A stretch of 64,000 bases of DNA from UBA2210 sp036825195 (GTDB lineage: Bacteria; Desulfobacterota; Syntrophia; Syntrophales; UBA2210): the NCBI GenBank assembly GCA_036825195.1, contig DAISYQ010000011.1:1-64000 (forward strand), written 5' to 3'. The first letter of the stretch is position 1. Every line of letters starts with the position of its first letter. Made by a program: the position numbers and the translations under genes. The notes below the pieces were generated by a model. That model was given only the letters and a program-made list of their open reading frames with translations, ran no database searches and had not been told where the DNA came from. Below, in pieces: positions 41,270 to 49,660 of this stretch.

Positions 41270-42466
41270 TCATCCCGCATGACGGATAAAGGATCGTTTC
41301 CTGAGCAACATCCACAGACTTCCGCAGGTTACGCCTATGGTAATCTGCATGAGCCCCAAACTTGAAATAAGATCACTGACCGGTTCAAGGGATATGAGAA
41401 ATATGCCCAGGCTGCCCATGAACAATGCCGTAAAATTGATCAGAGAGGCAGTGGAGCCGGTATCGCCGTCCTGCTGGGATAAGAGCAGGTTGGCTGTGGG
41501 CGGGCGCATCATGCTGCCGGCCACCGTGGCAAACAGCATGCCCAGGGCGAACAGGACCGGAGAGGCAGCGCCTGTTACTTCAAGGAAAACACCGCCGGTG
41601 GTAAAAAGGATAAAACATCCGGCTATGATATTGCCCGGGGAAAACCACCGGGAGAGGGGGATATACAGCAGCGGTCCCACCAGAGATCCCAGGGCGTTCA
41701 ACCCGAAATAATAACTGAACGCCTGTTCCGTCGTTCCGAATCCCTGAATATATATAAAGGCCGATGAACCAATAAAGGCCAGCATCGGCAGGGCCACCAG
41801 GGAGAACGTCATGAGCAGTGCTGAAAAACCGGGGTTTTTCAATACCACGCCCAGACGGCCCAAAGAACTGACAAGGGAGCCTGCGTACCGCGTTTCAAGG
41901 GTTTCCTCCAGGAGCAGGGAGAGGCAGAAGGAACCCAGGCCTATGCCGGCCAGAACCCAGAATATGGTGTACCAGGACATGAACTTCAGGATTATGGCAC
42001 CGACCACCGGTGCCACTATCGGTGCCACCACAACCATGGCCATGACGACGGCCAACACTACTTCCCGCTTGCGGCCGGTGTACATATCCTTGACCATGGC
42101 CGTGACAACGGCTCCTGCAGCCCCACCGCCGAATCCCTGGATTACTCTGGCCAGGATAAGCGTCATTACACCGGACGACAGGGCGCATCCCGCGCTGCCC
42201 AGAGTGTAGAGGGCAAGACCGGTGAGGAGGATAGGTTTTCTTCCGTATTTCTCGCTTACAGGTCCCCAGACCAGGATGCCTAGGGCGAAAAAGATCAAAA
42301 ACAGGCTCAGAGTCAGATTGACCATGGCCTGGCTGGTCTGCAGGGCCTCCATCACCTGGGGAAGCGCCGGAAGATACAGATCCGTTGATAACGGCGGGAA
42401 GGCGCTGAGCAGGGCCAGCATGGCGATGATTGAACGGCCGCCGAAAAATTTTTGTTTGTTTTTCAC
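41270..42466 (-). CDS. Bcr/CflA-family drug-resistance MFS transporter
   Basis: The 398-residue protein has twelve hydrophobic segments and the Bcr/CflA N-terminus: 'ALLSAFPPLSTDLYLPALPQ', where the Asp in helix 1 is conserved. The antiporter motif 'GPVSEKYGRKPILLTGLALY' follows between helices 2 and 3, and 'RVIQGFGGGAAGAVVTAMVKDMY' is motif C-like. Such proteins export sulfonamides, bicyclomycin, chloramphenicol or cysteine by proton antiport. The substrate here is unknown. Its start codon is followed by 'KNKQKFFGG', a normal short cytoplasmic head. It abuts the AT-rich islet on its 3' side. Confidence 0.9.
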   Translation of the reverse strand: MKNKQKFFGGRSIIAMLALLSAFPPLSTDLYLPALPQVMEALQTSQAMVNLTLSLFLIFFALGILVWGPVSEKYGRKPILLTGLALYTLGSAGCALSSGVMTLILARVIQGFGGGAAGAVVTAMVKDMYTGRKREVVLAVVMAMVVVAPIVAPVVGAIILKFMSWYTIFWVLAGIGLGSFCLSLLLEETLETRYAGSLVSSLGRLGVVLKNPGFSALLMTFSLVALPMLAFIGSSAFIYIQGFGTTEQAFSYYFGLNALGSLVGPLLYIPLSRWFSPGNIIAGCFILFTTGGVFLEVTGAASPVLFALGMLFATVAGSMMRPPTANLLLSQQDGDTGSTASLINFTALFMGSLGIFLISLEPVSDLISSLGLMQITIGVTCGSLWMLLRKRSFIRHAG

Positions 42467-42810
42467 GTAAAAAACTACCCGATATTATTGTATGTGGCAC
42501 CGGGGGATTATTCCCGGGTATGACATGACAGGATTTCTTCCCCCAGCCGCCTGCAGAAACGTATAACAAACAGCAGATGTGTCCGATCAATCTTTTCCAT
42601 TCCCAAACAGCGGACCGTCATACTCCCGGTTTCCCGAGGGAAAAATCCGCCCGCCTGTTCGGTGGCTTTGTAAATATGGCATGGAACGATGATTGTCAAC
42701 AACATTTACGATGCATCTCATTGACACCAGGTTCGGGATACTTTTTCCCTTACCTCTGAAGAAATCGTGATATAATTCCGACAGAAATATACAACATAAG
42801 GAGGGGGAAG

Positions 42811-43479
42811 ATGAAGACTATATCCATAGGTAACCGCCTTGTTGTAGTGGTCATGTTTGCGATCATCTCCTTAATTGCATGTCCATTTTTTAATCCGCCC
42901 GTTCATGCCGGTGACGGTGAGACGATCATTGATCTCTGGGACAGGGTAAAGGCGCCGGCGCCGGTGGAACTCAAGGCCGTCAAGCTTGACCCGAAGGAGA
43001 CGGCATTCCTGATTCTGGACATAGAGGAACTGACCTGTAATCCGGAACGGAGGCCACGGTGCATCTCATCCGTTCCCAAGATCAAGGGCTTTCTGGACCG
43101 AGCACGAAGCAACGGCGTTTCCGTTGTGTACAGCATGACAAGCAGGGGAACAATAGAGACGATTCTGCCCGGCGTGACCCCTCTGGGAAATGAACCGGTC
43201 GTCAAATCGAGTGTCGATAAATTCTACAATACCGAATTGGAAAAAATCCTGCGCGAAAAGGGGATTACAACGGTGGTTATCGTCGGGACGACTGCCGAGG
43301 GTGCCGTCCTGCACACGGCAACCGGTGCGTCCATGCGCGGTTTCCGGGTGATCGTTCCGGTTGATGGCATGTCGGCCGGTGATCTGTATGCCGAACAATA
43401 TACCGCGTGGCATCTCCTGAACGCTCCAGGAACGCGGCGGAACACAACTCTGACAAGATTCGATATGATCGGGTTTTAA
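42811..43479 (+). CDS. Exported isochorismatase-like hydrolase lacking the catalytic Cys
   Basis: The 222-residue precursor has a signal peptide ('VVVMFAIISLIACPFFNPPVHA') and an isochorismatase-like alpha/beta domain. The catalytic Asp is in 'AFLILDIEELTC' and the Lys in 'VVKSSVDKFYNTELE'. The position of the nucleophilic Cys ('V-C-V-x-x-T-A' in nicotinamidases) reads 'GAVLHTATGA' here, with Ala in its place. True isochorismatases also lack this Cys, so a hydrolytic rather than amidase mechanism, or loss of activity, is implied. GGAGGGGG lies just upstream, and TGATATAAT (about 42769-42777) is a good extended -10. Export of such an enzyme is uncommon. Confidence 0.82.
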   Translation: MKTISIGNRLVVVVMFAIISLIACPFFNPPVHAGDGETIIDLWDRVKAPAPVELKAVKLDPKETAFLILDIEELTCNPERRPRCISSVPKIKGFLDRARSNGVSVVYSMTSRGTIETILPGVTPLGNEPVVKSSVDKFYNTELEKILREKGITTVVIVGTTAEGAVLHTATGASMRGFRVIVPVDGMSAGDLYAEQYTAWHLLNAPGTRRNTTLTRFDMIGF

Positions 43480-43861
43480 GATATCCGATAGTGGTTCATA
43501 AAGACAAAGAGGAACAGCTTCTGCGGTGGTAACACTGGCGGTATATTCTCCTTCGTTTTCGTCATCGACGCGGGCACGAATGTTCCCTTCACCTAACCAC
43601 TTCCATTATGAGAAGAAGATATGACATAATGATGGTTAAGAATACCATTTTCATTGGCTGACCTCCATTATTCAATAATTGTAGTATGTTCTACCACATT
43701 TACGGGCTGATATCAGTGAAGTTGGTCACCATCCGTGTGTGAATTTCCACTTGCGGAGGGCTGTTGCCTGAAGTGTGAACGTCGGGATTGCGCTTGCAAA
43801 TCGATTGAGAAGTCTTTACAGATAATAACGTGGCAGATTACTTCTTTTCAGGAAATGAAAG
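43480..43861. other. Intergenic region, no convincing gene
   Basis: A short Cys-rich frame (from about 43735, reading into the next gene) has no family resemblance. The rest is AT-rich DNA that probably holds the promoter for the metallo-hydrolase gene. Nothing else is recognised. Confidence 0.45.
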
Positions 43862-44830
43862 ATGAAGATCGAAATCATCGGCACCGAGTCGCTCGGGGTG
43901 CGCGGGCTGTGCACCGTGGTGACGACCGCTGACCGCCGCATCGTGATCGATCCCGGCGTGGCACTCGGGTATCGGCGCCGGGGCAGACAGCCCCATCCGC
44001 TGCAGGTTTACGTGGGGGTGCAGGTGCGCCGCGCCATTATCGCGTCCCTTGAAACAGCCACCGATATCGTGATCAGCCACTATCACGGCGACCATATTCC
44101 CCTTGCTGATGCCAATCCGTACCAGCTCGACGCCCGTTCGGTTGTCGAGGCCTGCCGGAATACCCGGTTCTGGTGCAAATCTTCCGATGCCCCTTTCAAC
44201 CGGATATCCATGCGCTATACCGAACTGTCACGCCTCCTTGGGCGCTCCCTTCCCGTTGTCGACGGCACAGATACGGAGGCGATGAACTTTTCGAAGCTGC
44301 AGCCCCACAGCGTTACGGACAGTGGTCTGGGTACCGTCATGATGACCCGGATCGTTGACGGGGGCGAGGTCTTCGTCCATGCCTCCGACATTCAACTCCT
44401 CGGCGACGATTCCGTATCGCAGATACTCGAATGGGGACCGTCCACGGTGCTCGTTTCCGGGCCACCTTTGTACCTGTCGCGAATAACCGTCGATCAGGTT
44501 CGCGCGGCACGGCGAAACGCCCTGCGACTCGCACAAAACGTGGACACTCTCATCATCGACCACCATCTCCTGCGATCCGAGGAGGGGTGCCGCTGGCTCG
44601 ACGATCTGATAGAGACATCGGGGCGCCGGATCGTGTGTGCCGCCGATTACATGGGTCGTCAGCGGCTCTTTCTCGAAGCATGGCGGGACCGTCTCTATGA
44701 CGAGATGCCGGTACCGGACGGCTGGCACGATGCTTACGCGAACGGTGAGATCGATATCGACGAGTATCGGCCGGATGGGGATCTCATTCACCTGGGTCGG
44801 AAAGAATATTGTGGGAATGAAGCGTGTTGA
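43862..44830 (+). CDS. MBL-fold metallo-hydrolase, UPF0282-like
   Basis: The 322-residue protein belongs to the metallo-beta-lactamase superfamily. The metal motif 'SHYHGDHIPLADANPY' (HxHxDH) is intact, 'VFVHASDIQLLGDDSV' contributes the later Asp, and 'LIIDHHLLRSEEG' supplies the C-terminal His. 'GTESLGVRGLCTVVTTADRRIVIDPGVALGYRR' is typical of the UPF0282 group, which is commoner in archaea and anaerobes and has no established substrate. GGAAATG lies just upstream. A hairpin terminator follows, shared with the convergent FadL-type gene. Confidence 0.85.
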   Translation: MKIEIIGTESLGVRGLCTVVTTADRRIVIDPGVALGYRRRGRQPHPLQVYVGVQVRRAIIASLETATDIVISHYHGDHIPLADANPYQLDARSVVEACRNTRFWCKSSDAPFNRISMRYTELSRLLGRSLPVVDGTDTEAMNFSKLQPHSVTDSGLGTVMMTRIVDGGEVFVHASDIQLLGDDSVSQILEWGPSTVLVSGPPLYLSRITVDQVRAARRNALRLAQNVDTLIIDHHLLRSEEGCRWLDDLIETSGRRIVCAADYMGRQRLFLEAWRDRLYDEMPVPDGWHDAYANGEIDIDEYRPDGDLIHLGRKEYCGNEAC

Positions 44831-44836
44831 TAATCG

Positions 44837-44868
44837 GAGAATCCCCGCAAGGAATCGCGGGGACTCTC
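44837..44868. terminator. Bidirectional hairpin between convergent genes
   Basis: GAGA+TCCCCGC (44837-44848) pairs with GCGGGGA+TCTC (44857-44868), with one mismatch. It sits between the convergent metallo-hydrolase and FadL-type genes. The U-tracts are short on both sides. Confidence 0.65.
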
Positions 44869-44896
44869 AATCATTGCTCACTGTTCTGAAAACTTT

Positions 44897-46201
44897 TTAG
44901 AACGATACGGTTACGCTGGCGCTGACCAGATGGGAAGAACTGCTGTAGGTCCCGTTGGCTAGATTATACTGTCCCGCCGATGACAGGCCGACGTCGTTAT
45001 CCTTGTCGCGGTCGAGATTGGCCTGGTATCCGTAGCCGAGTGCCAGGCTGACCCGATCCCAATCGTAGCTGCCGCCGAGACAGAAGAGGTGGCAGTCGGA
45101 GTCGGGTGTCGACGGTTCAAAGGTATCGTCGGGCACGGCATTTTCCTGATACAGGTATCCGGCGGAGAGAGAGATTTGATCGTTCAGACGGTATTTGGCG
45201 CCCAGATTATAGGTCCAGGTATCGTGCCAATTTTTTTCAACGATGAGAGCGGTCTGGTTCAATACCGCATCATCCATTTCGATGTCCAGGCTGTCATAAC
45301 AGGACCAGCCTTCCCATCGTACCCCCGCCTCGACGGTCAACTTATCCGAAAAGGCGTAGGCCACTCCCGCGGTAAACTGAGCGGGCAGGGTCATGTCCAG
45401 TGTGCCGTCGGTATTGGGCAGCAAACCGGTGGCTGTCAGTGTATCAGGAATGTCGCTGAACTTTACTTCTCCGTCGATATCGACCTTTATTTCGCTTCGA
45501 TAGGACGCACCGAAGGAAAGCTTGTCCGTAAGGGCTACCGCGAGACCGAGGTTATATCCGATCCCGTCGCCGTTTCCTGAAAATTTCTGGTTGCCATCCG
45601 AAAATTCATAATAATTGGGGAATCCGACCAGGTAACCGATCCCCGCCGAGTTGACTCGCTGTTCCAGGGTCGTGTCCAGCCACAGAAAATCGATCCCCGC
45701 GGCAAGAGATATCTTGGAGTTCAGGCGATAAGAAACGACGGGATTGAAGGTATAGGTCTGGAGGTTTGATTCCGTGGCAAGATAGCGGCCCTCCCAGTTC
45801 TTGTCCCATTCGGTTCCCAGACCGAAGGGGGCGAAGATCCCCAGCCCCGCGCTGATCTTGTCGGTAAAGGCATGGGTCATATACAGCGTGGAGGGAAAGT
45901 AGATCTTGTCCTCGTTATCGTAGGTATCCCCGGTCAGATCGCTTGTAAACTCGCGGGAAGGTATGACCAGAGTGGTCCCGACCTCCACCTGGGTTCCGGA
46001 GAGCTGATTGATCAGGGCCGGGTTGAAAAACACCGCCGAAGGACTGTCCAGGTGGGCCGTAACAGCGTTGGCCTCTCCCAGGGCCTTGGCACCCTGGGTG
46101 AAAATCCCAAAACCGGCACAATAACCATGAGATGGTAGTGATAGAATAACAAAAAGCGTTACAACCAAAGCAGCCGCAAGTCCTTGACATCTCGATTTCA
46201 T
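44897..46201 (-). CDS. FadL/TodX-family outer-membrane transport protein (OMPP1)
   Basis: The 434-residue precursor has a signal peptide (about residues 1-28, 'AAALVVTLFVILSLPSHGYCA'). It then has the FadL hatch region 'GFGIFTQGAKALGEANAVTA' and the 'SAVFFNPALINQLSGTQVEVG' block with the diagnostic Asn-Pro-Ala. The rest is alternating beta-strand sequence ending in Phe ('SASVTVSF'), as needed for outer-membrane insertion. Members move long-chain fatty acids or aromatic hydrocarbons across the outer membrane. The genomic neighbours (a CoA-ligase-like subunit; the crotonase further off) would fit fatty-acid or hydrocarbon use. AAGGAGTAAG lies before the ATG. Confidence 0.92.
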   Translation of the reverse strand: MKSRCQGLAAALVVTLFVILSLPSHGYCAGFGIFTQGAKALGEANAVTAHLDSPSAVFFNPALINQLSGTQVEVGTTLVIPSREFTSDLTGDTYDNEDKIYFPSTLYMTHAFTDKISAGLGIFAPFGLGTEWDKNWEGRYLATESNLQTYTFNPVVSYRLNSKISLAAGIDFLWLDTTLEQRVNSAGIGYLVGFPNYYEFSDGNQKFSGNGDGIGYNLGLAVALTDKLSFGASYRSEIKVDIDGEVKFSDIPDTLTATGLLPNTDGTLDMTLPAQFTAGVAYAFSDKLTVEAGVRWEGWSCYDSLDIEMDDAVLNQTALIVEKNWHDTWTYNLGAKYRLNDQISLSAGYLYQENAVPDDTFEPSTPDSDCHLFCLGGSYDWDRVSLALGYGYQANLDRDKDNDVGLSSAGQYNLANGTYSSSSHLVSASVTVSF

Positions 46202-46951
46202 TACTTACTCCTTTTTATGTATATTGGATCGTGGAAATATTCTGAAGAGTAGTTCCTCGATGGCAAGAGAGCCTAAACCACACAAATCCGGAATTGTCAA
46301 GTATCGTTAGGCTTTTGTCGAAAGTTCGTATTGGGTTGTGTTCCTTCGCGGGTGATCGCCTTCGCCGAGAAGGTGTGTTGCATTATGGGACACCTTCTGA
46401 TAAGATTCAAAATGCTTAAGATAGATCAGGTATAAGGAATTGTTAGTACGATGAAACTACTGCTGATATTGCTGGCCATTGTTGCAATAAGGCTGATTTT
46501 CCAGCTCTACGCCAAACCCCAGAAGGGCATGACGGGAATCCCTGTATGAATGAAGGGGTCCTGCCAGGTGGCAGGTAGAACGAATAGTGCAGATAAACCC
46601 GATGACAAAGATGTTCCGTAAGCGATAGATATCATCCCTTCCCGGGTACGCGCCGCCTGACTGGGAAATGACCGATACGCGATCCGGGAAAGTCAATGAA
46701 TCATCTATAAAATTCCCCAAAAACACGGCAGACCATATAATCCCTGGCGAAAAAACGACGATTTCTCTTGGGAACAAGACGGCCTCCCTGTTCCACTACC
46801 CGCCCGATGCGCAGAATGATGTTGTAAGATCGGAGAATCCGTATTACAAGGATCGGCATGATCTGTAATATGTGATGCGGATATCGTTCGGTCCGGTAAT
46901 CATCCGGTTGGGCTCGTATCTCCGTCTCCACAGTAAGGAAGGAGGATCATA
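46202..46951. other. 750-bp intergenic region with an inverted repeat and a tiny possible ORF
   Basis: AGAAGGTGT (46368-46376) and ACACCTTCT (46390-46398) form a perfect 9-bp inverted repeat without a U-tract. A 32-codon frame at 46451-46549 starts 'MKLLLILLAIVAIRLIFQLY' and could encode a one-helix membrane peptide; AAGGAATT lies 12 bases upstream. The promoter of the CoA-ligase-like gene is probably near the right end. No larger gene is seen. Confidence 0.4.
46451..46549 (+). CDS. Possible small membrane peptide
   Basis: A 32-residue frame encodes a hydrophobic helix followed by 'AKPQKGMTGIPV'. It has an AAGGA element about 12 bases before the ATG and sits alone in a long intergenic region. 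Length and composition fit known classes of bacterial membrane micro-proteins, but chance cannot be excluded. Confidence 0.25.
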   Translation: MKLLLILLAIVAIRLIFQLYAKPQKGMTGIPV

Positions 46952-48337
46952 ATGGAATCGTGGAAGCTGCGGCGCATCGGAGAGGCTCTGTATCCCGAGA
47001 GCGTGGCGGTGGTCGGCATCTCGGAAGCGGCCAACAATCTCGGCAGACAGGTGATCGATATCCTCATCAAGCAGGGGTTTCCCGGAAAGATTTTTCCCGT
47101 TCATCCGCGAATCAGTGAATCACACGGCCTGAAGGTTTATCCCCGCCTGGAAGACATCGGTGAGCGGGTCGATCTGGTTGTCTCCGCCATCAATGCGAAG
47201 TTCACCGCCGAATCGATTATCGAAAGCTGTGCCCGGATCGGGGTGAAGGGCATAGTATGCCTCGCCGGAGGATTCAAGGAGGTCGGCGATGAAGGGCTGA
47301 ACTACGAACAACGCCTGAGAGACGTGGCGAACGCCAATGAAATAATAATCTTCGGGCCGAACATTCTCGGGGTGGCCAACAACGATTCGAGGCTCTATGC
47401 CACGTTCTGGTCCTTCAAACACGGGAACCCCACGGGGCCCGTATCGCTCGTCAGTCAGAGCGGGGGTACGGCCTGCGCGATGTTCAGTACGATGATCGAC
47501 CGAAATATCGGTGTCAACAAGTGGGTGTGTCTGGGAAACCGGACGAATTGCGAGTTCAGCGATATGTTCTACTATCTTGCGCAGGACGAGGGCACACGGG
47601 TCATCGCGGCATTCGTGGAGGGGATCGACGACGCCCGTGGTTTTATGGAGGCGGCACGCGTTGTGTCACGGAAAAAGCCGATCGTTATCTTGAAAGGGGC
47701 CCGGTCCCGGTCGATGAATACCGTCGCGAAGGGCCACACGGGCACAATGGGGGGTGAGTACAAGATTTTCTCCGATGCCTGTCGCCAGAATCGCATCCTC
47801 GAAGTGACGAATACCCAGGATATGGCGAATGTCTGCAAGGCGCTGGCACTGGCTCCGCCCCCGCGGGGAAGAAGGGTGGCGGTCGTCACCCACACGGCAG
47901 GCCCGAGTATTCTCGCGCTCGATACGCTGATCGATAACCGGTGTCCTCCCGCTCAGGTGTCGCAGGCGACCCTCGCCAGGGTCAGGAAGATCATCGGTGA
48001 ACATATGCCGATACAGCTTGCTCCGAATCCGATCGACCTGACGGGGTCGGGACTGTTTGTCGATATCTACCCGAAATGTGTCGAGGCGGTGCTGGAAGAC
48101 GACGGGGTTGACATGGTGATGCCCCTTTACGCACGGCATCCGAACTTTGAAACCTCGGCAAAGGCGCTGGCGGAACTGCGGCAGCGGTCGTCAAAACCGA
48201 TTATCGTTTCCGTCATCAATGCGAGAGAAGAGATGTCGGAAGACGAGAAGATCATGCAGGACGCGGGCATCCCCGTCTATCAGACGCCGGAAGAAGCCGC
48301 CCTCGCAGCGAGCTATCTGGCACAATATTACGCATAA
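46952..48337 (+). CDS. ADP-forming acyl-CoA synthetase alpha-subunit-like protein, without beta subunit
   Basis: The 461-residue protein has the CoA-binding Rossmann domain ('ESVAVVGISEAANNLGRQV') and the succinyl-CoA-ligase-like domain, with phosphohistidine His262 in 'AKGHTGTMGGEYKIF'. It then has the following ligase domain ('VAVVTHTAGPSILALDTLI', 'PIDLTGSG'). In ADP-forming acetyl/acyl-CoA synthetases this alpha part works with an ATP-grasp beta part, either fused or encoded beside it. Neither arrangement is present: the next gene is a DUF3820 protein. It may pair with a distant subunit or do something else. AAGGAGG lies 8 bases before the ATG. ATP formation from acyl-CoA would suit this metabolism. 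Confidence 0.85.
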   Translation: MESWKLRRIGEALYPESVAVVGISEAANNLGRQVIDILIKQGFPGKIFPVHPRISESHGLKVYPRLEDIGERVDLVVSAINAKFTAESIIESCARIGVKGIVCLAGGFKEVGDEGLNYEQRLRDVANANEIIIFGPNILGVANNDSRLYATFWSFKHGNPTGPVSLVSQSGGTACAMFSTMIDRNIGVNKWVCLGNRTNCEFSDMFYYLAQDEGTRVIAAFVEGIDDARGFMEAARVVSRKKPIVILKGARSRSMNTVAKGHTGTMGGEYKIFSDACRQNRILEVTNTQDMANVCKALALAPPPRGRRVAVVTHTAGPSILALDTLIDNRCPPAQVSQATLARVRKIIGEHMPIQLAPNPIDLTGSGLFVDIYPKCVEAVLEDDGVDMVMPLYARHPNFETSAKALAELRQRSSKPIIVSVINAREEMSEDEKIMQDAGIPVYQTPEEAALAASYLAQYYA

Positions 48338-48370
48338 CGGCGGTGATAAGCAGTGGGAAAGGACTCTTTC

Positions 48371-48622
48371 ATGAATTCCGGAAACAATACATCGGGGACG
48401 CCCGTCGAACCGAACAGCCAGCTCCTGTTGAAGCTGGCTCAGGCAAAGATGCCCTACGGCAAATATGCCGGCCGCTATCTTGTGGATCTTCCCGAATCGT
48501 ATGTCGTCTGGTTTGCCCAAAAGGGCTTTCCCCAGGATGATCTGGGTGATATGCTTCGCACGGTGTATGAGATTAAAGTGAACGGGCTTGAATATCTCTT
48601 TAAGCCGCTGAAAGGGGAATAA
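48371..48622 (+). CDS. DUF3820-family small protein
   Basis: The 83-residue protein contains 'KMPYGKYAGRYLVDLPESYVVWFAQKGFP', the DUF3820 core (M-P-x-G-K-x-x-G, L-P-x-x-Y-x-x-W). Members are described as putative virulence-related or exonuclease-linked small proteins, but no firm function is known to me. The ATG at 48371 is taken instead of an upstream GTG at 48353, with AAAGGA about 8 bases before. It is followed after 10 bases by an S4-domain gene, and the two may be co-transcribed. Confidence 0.8.
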   Translation: MNSGNNTSGTPVEPNSQLLLKLAQAKMPYGKYAGRYLVDLPESYVVWFAQKGFPQDDLGDMLRTVYEIKVNGLEYLFKPLKGE

Positions 48623-48632
48623 AAGAAATCGA

Positions 48633-48845
48633 ATGAAAACATTCAGGTTTTCTGGTGAATATATCGAGCTGAACAAGCTGTTGAAGGTATCGGGACTATG
48701 CGGAACGGGCGGTACGGCAAACATGGAAATCGAAAAAGGACTTGTCAGTGTTGACGGAACCGTCGAACAAAGAAAACGGTGCAAGATCAGAAACGGTCAA
48801 ACAGTCACTTATGGCGGTCAAACGATCACGGTGGCGGGAAAATAG
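48633..48845 (+). CDS. S4-domain RNA-binding protein, YbcJ-like
   Basis: The 70-residue protein is a lone S4 RNA-binding domain: 'EYIELNKLLKVSGLCGTGGTANMEIEKGLVSVDG' contains the helix-turn-beta pattern with G-G-x-A-K/N-x-x-I-x-x-G-x-V-x-V-(D/N)-G. The tail 'KIRNGQTVTYGGQTITV' completes the domain. Such proteins (YbcJ/YaaA type) associate with ribosomal or tRNA-like RNA. It overlaps the first REP-like repeat at its stop codon. Confidence 0.88.
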   Translation: MKTFRFSGEYIELNKLLKVSGLCGTGGTANMEIEKGLVSVDGTVEQRKRCKIRNGQTVTYGGQTITVAGK

Positions 48846-48949
48846 GGACAGCGCCCTTTAAATCTATAAATAGTATAAATAGGGACAGCGCCCTTTTTTA
48901 TTGACAGACTGATAAATAGGGACAGCGCCCTTTTTTATTGACAGACTGA
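48842..48949. repeat. REP-like repeats incl. a perfect tandem pair of 37 bp, upstream of the RAYT gene
   Basis: AGGGACAGCGCCCT occurs three times here. The last two copies lie in perfect 37-bp tandem units (48876-48912 and 48913-48949), each running from TAAATAGGGA through a T-run to TTGACAGACTGA. AGGG/CCCT can fold around ACAGCG and is followed by a T-run, so each unit may also work as a terminator. They belong with the transposase that follows. Confidence 0.88.
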
Positions 48950-48973
48950 CTGTTATAGCTGTAGTGTTATTTC

Positions 48974-49636
48974 ATGCCACGAGTCGCACGAATCATTGCC
49001 AAAAATTATCCATATCATGTAACCCAGCGAGGGAACTACCGGCAGACTGTTTTTGAAACGGCCGGGGATTACCGGCAATACCTTGCATGGCTCAAGGAAT
49101 ATTCGGAGAAGTATTCACTGGACATTTGGTCGTACTGTTTGATGAACAACCATGTTCATTTCGTTTGTGTCCCCCGCAATGACGACTCACTTGCCCGAAC
49201 TCTCAACACCCTTCATATGCGGTACTCGCAGTATTACAATCGAAGAAAGGGAATCACCGGGCATCTCTGGCAAGGTCGGTATTATTCGAGTATTCTTGAT
49301 GAAGTGCACCTCTACGCCGCGATTCGCTATGTGGAGAATAATCCCGTTCGTGCAGGGATAGTGCAGGAACCGGAAGGCTATATGTGGTCGAGTGCACGAG
49401 GCCATTGTGGCATAGTTTCAGATAGTATTCTGTCAGATACCTGTCATCTGTGTGACGAGATTACTGATTGGTCTCGGTATTTAAGGGACGATGAATCAGT
49501 GGAAATCATAGACCGGCTGAGGGTGAATGTCATGTCGGGCAGGCCTTGCGGGGATGAGGATTTCAGAAAGAGCGTTGAGACGATCATTGGAAAGTCGCTC
49601 AATGTTCGACCCCGGGGAAGACCCCGGAAAGAATAA
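48974..49636 (+). CDS. REP-associated tyrosine transposase (RAYT, Y1_Tnp family)
   Basis: The 220-residue protein is a HUH-type single-strand transposase of the RAYT group. 'PYHVTQRGNYRQTVF' opens the fold, 'YCLMNNHVHFVCVPRND' holds the HUH pair (H-V-H) and 'YYNRRKGITGHLWQGRYYSS' carries the region with the nucleophilic Tyr. 'AIRYVENNPVRAGIV' is typical of the family. It is flanked by repeats in opposite orientation (plus at 48842-48949, minus at 49635-49657), as expected for a RAYT with its REP elements. Similar repeats at 36.9, 38.9, 41.1 and 41.2 kb may be its dispersed substrates. The C-terminus is basic ('VRPRGRPRKE'), a likely DNA-binding tail. Confidence 0.93.
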   Translation: MPRVARIIAKNYPYHVTQRGNYRQTVFETAGDYRQYLAWLKEYSEKYSLDIWSYCLMNNHVHFVCVPRNDDSLARTLNTLHMRYSQYYNRRKGITGHLWQGRYYSSILDEVHLYAAIRYVENNPVRAGIVQEPEGYMWSSARGHCGIVSDSILSDTCHLCDEITDWSRYLRDDESVEIIDRLRVNVMSGRPCGDEDFRKSVETIIGKSLNVRPRGRPRKE

Positions 49637-49657
49637 AAGGGCGCTGTCCCTATTTTA
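49635..49657. repeat. REP-like repeat, inverted, downstream of the RAYT gene
   Basis: AAAAGGGCGCTGTCCCTATTT is the reverse complement of the upstream repeats and forms the right boundary of the transposon-like unit. It ends only four bases before the ygiQ start codon, so the insertion may have replaced ygiQ's own upstream signals. Confidence 0.88.
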
Positions 49658-49660
49658 GGT

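Noticed and set aside
42508..42705. A 65-codon minus-strand frame before the Bcr/CflA-type gene
   Set aside because: No family resemblance and no ribosome site.
43735..43929. A 65-codon Cys-rich frame before the metallo-hydrolase
   Set aside because: It starts with GTG without a ribosome site and runs into the next gene out of frame.
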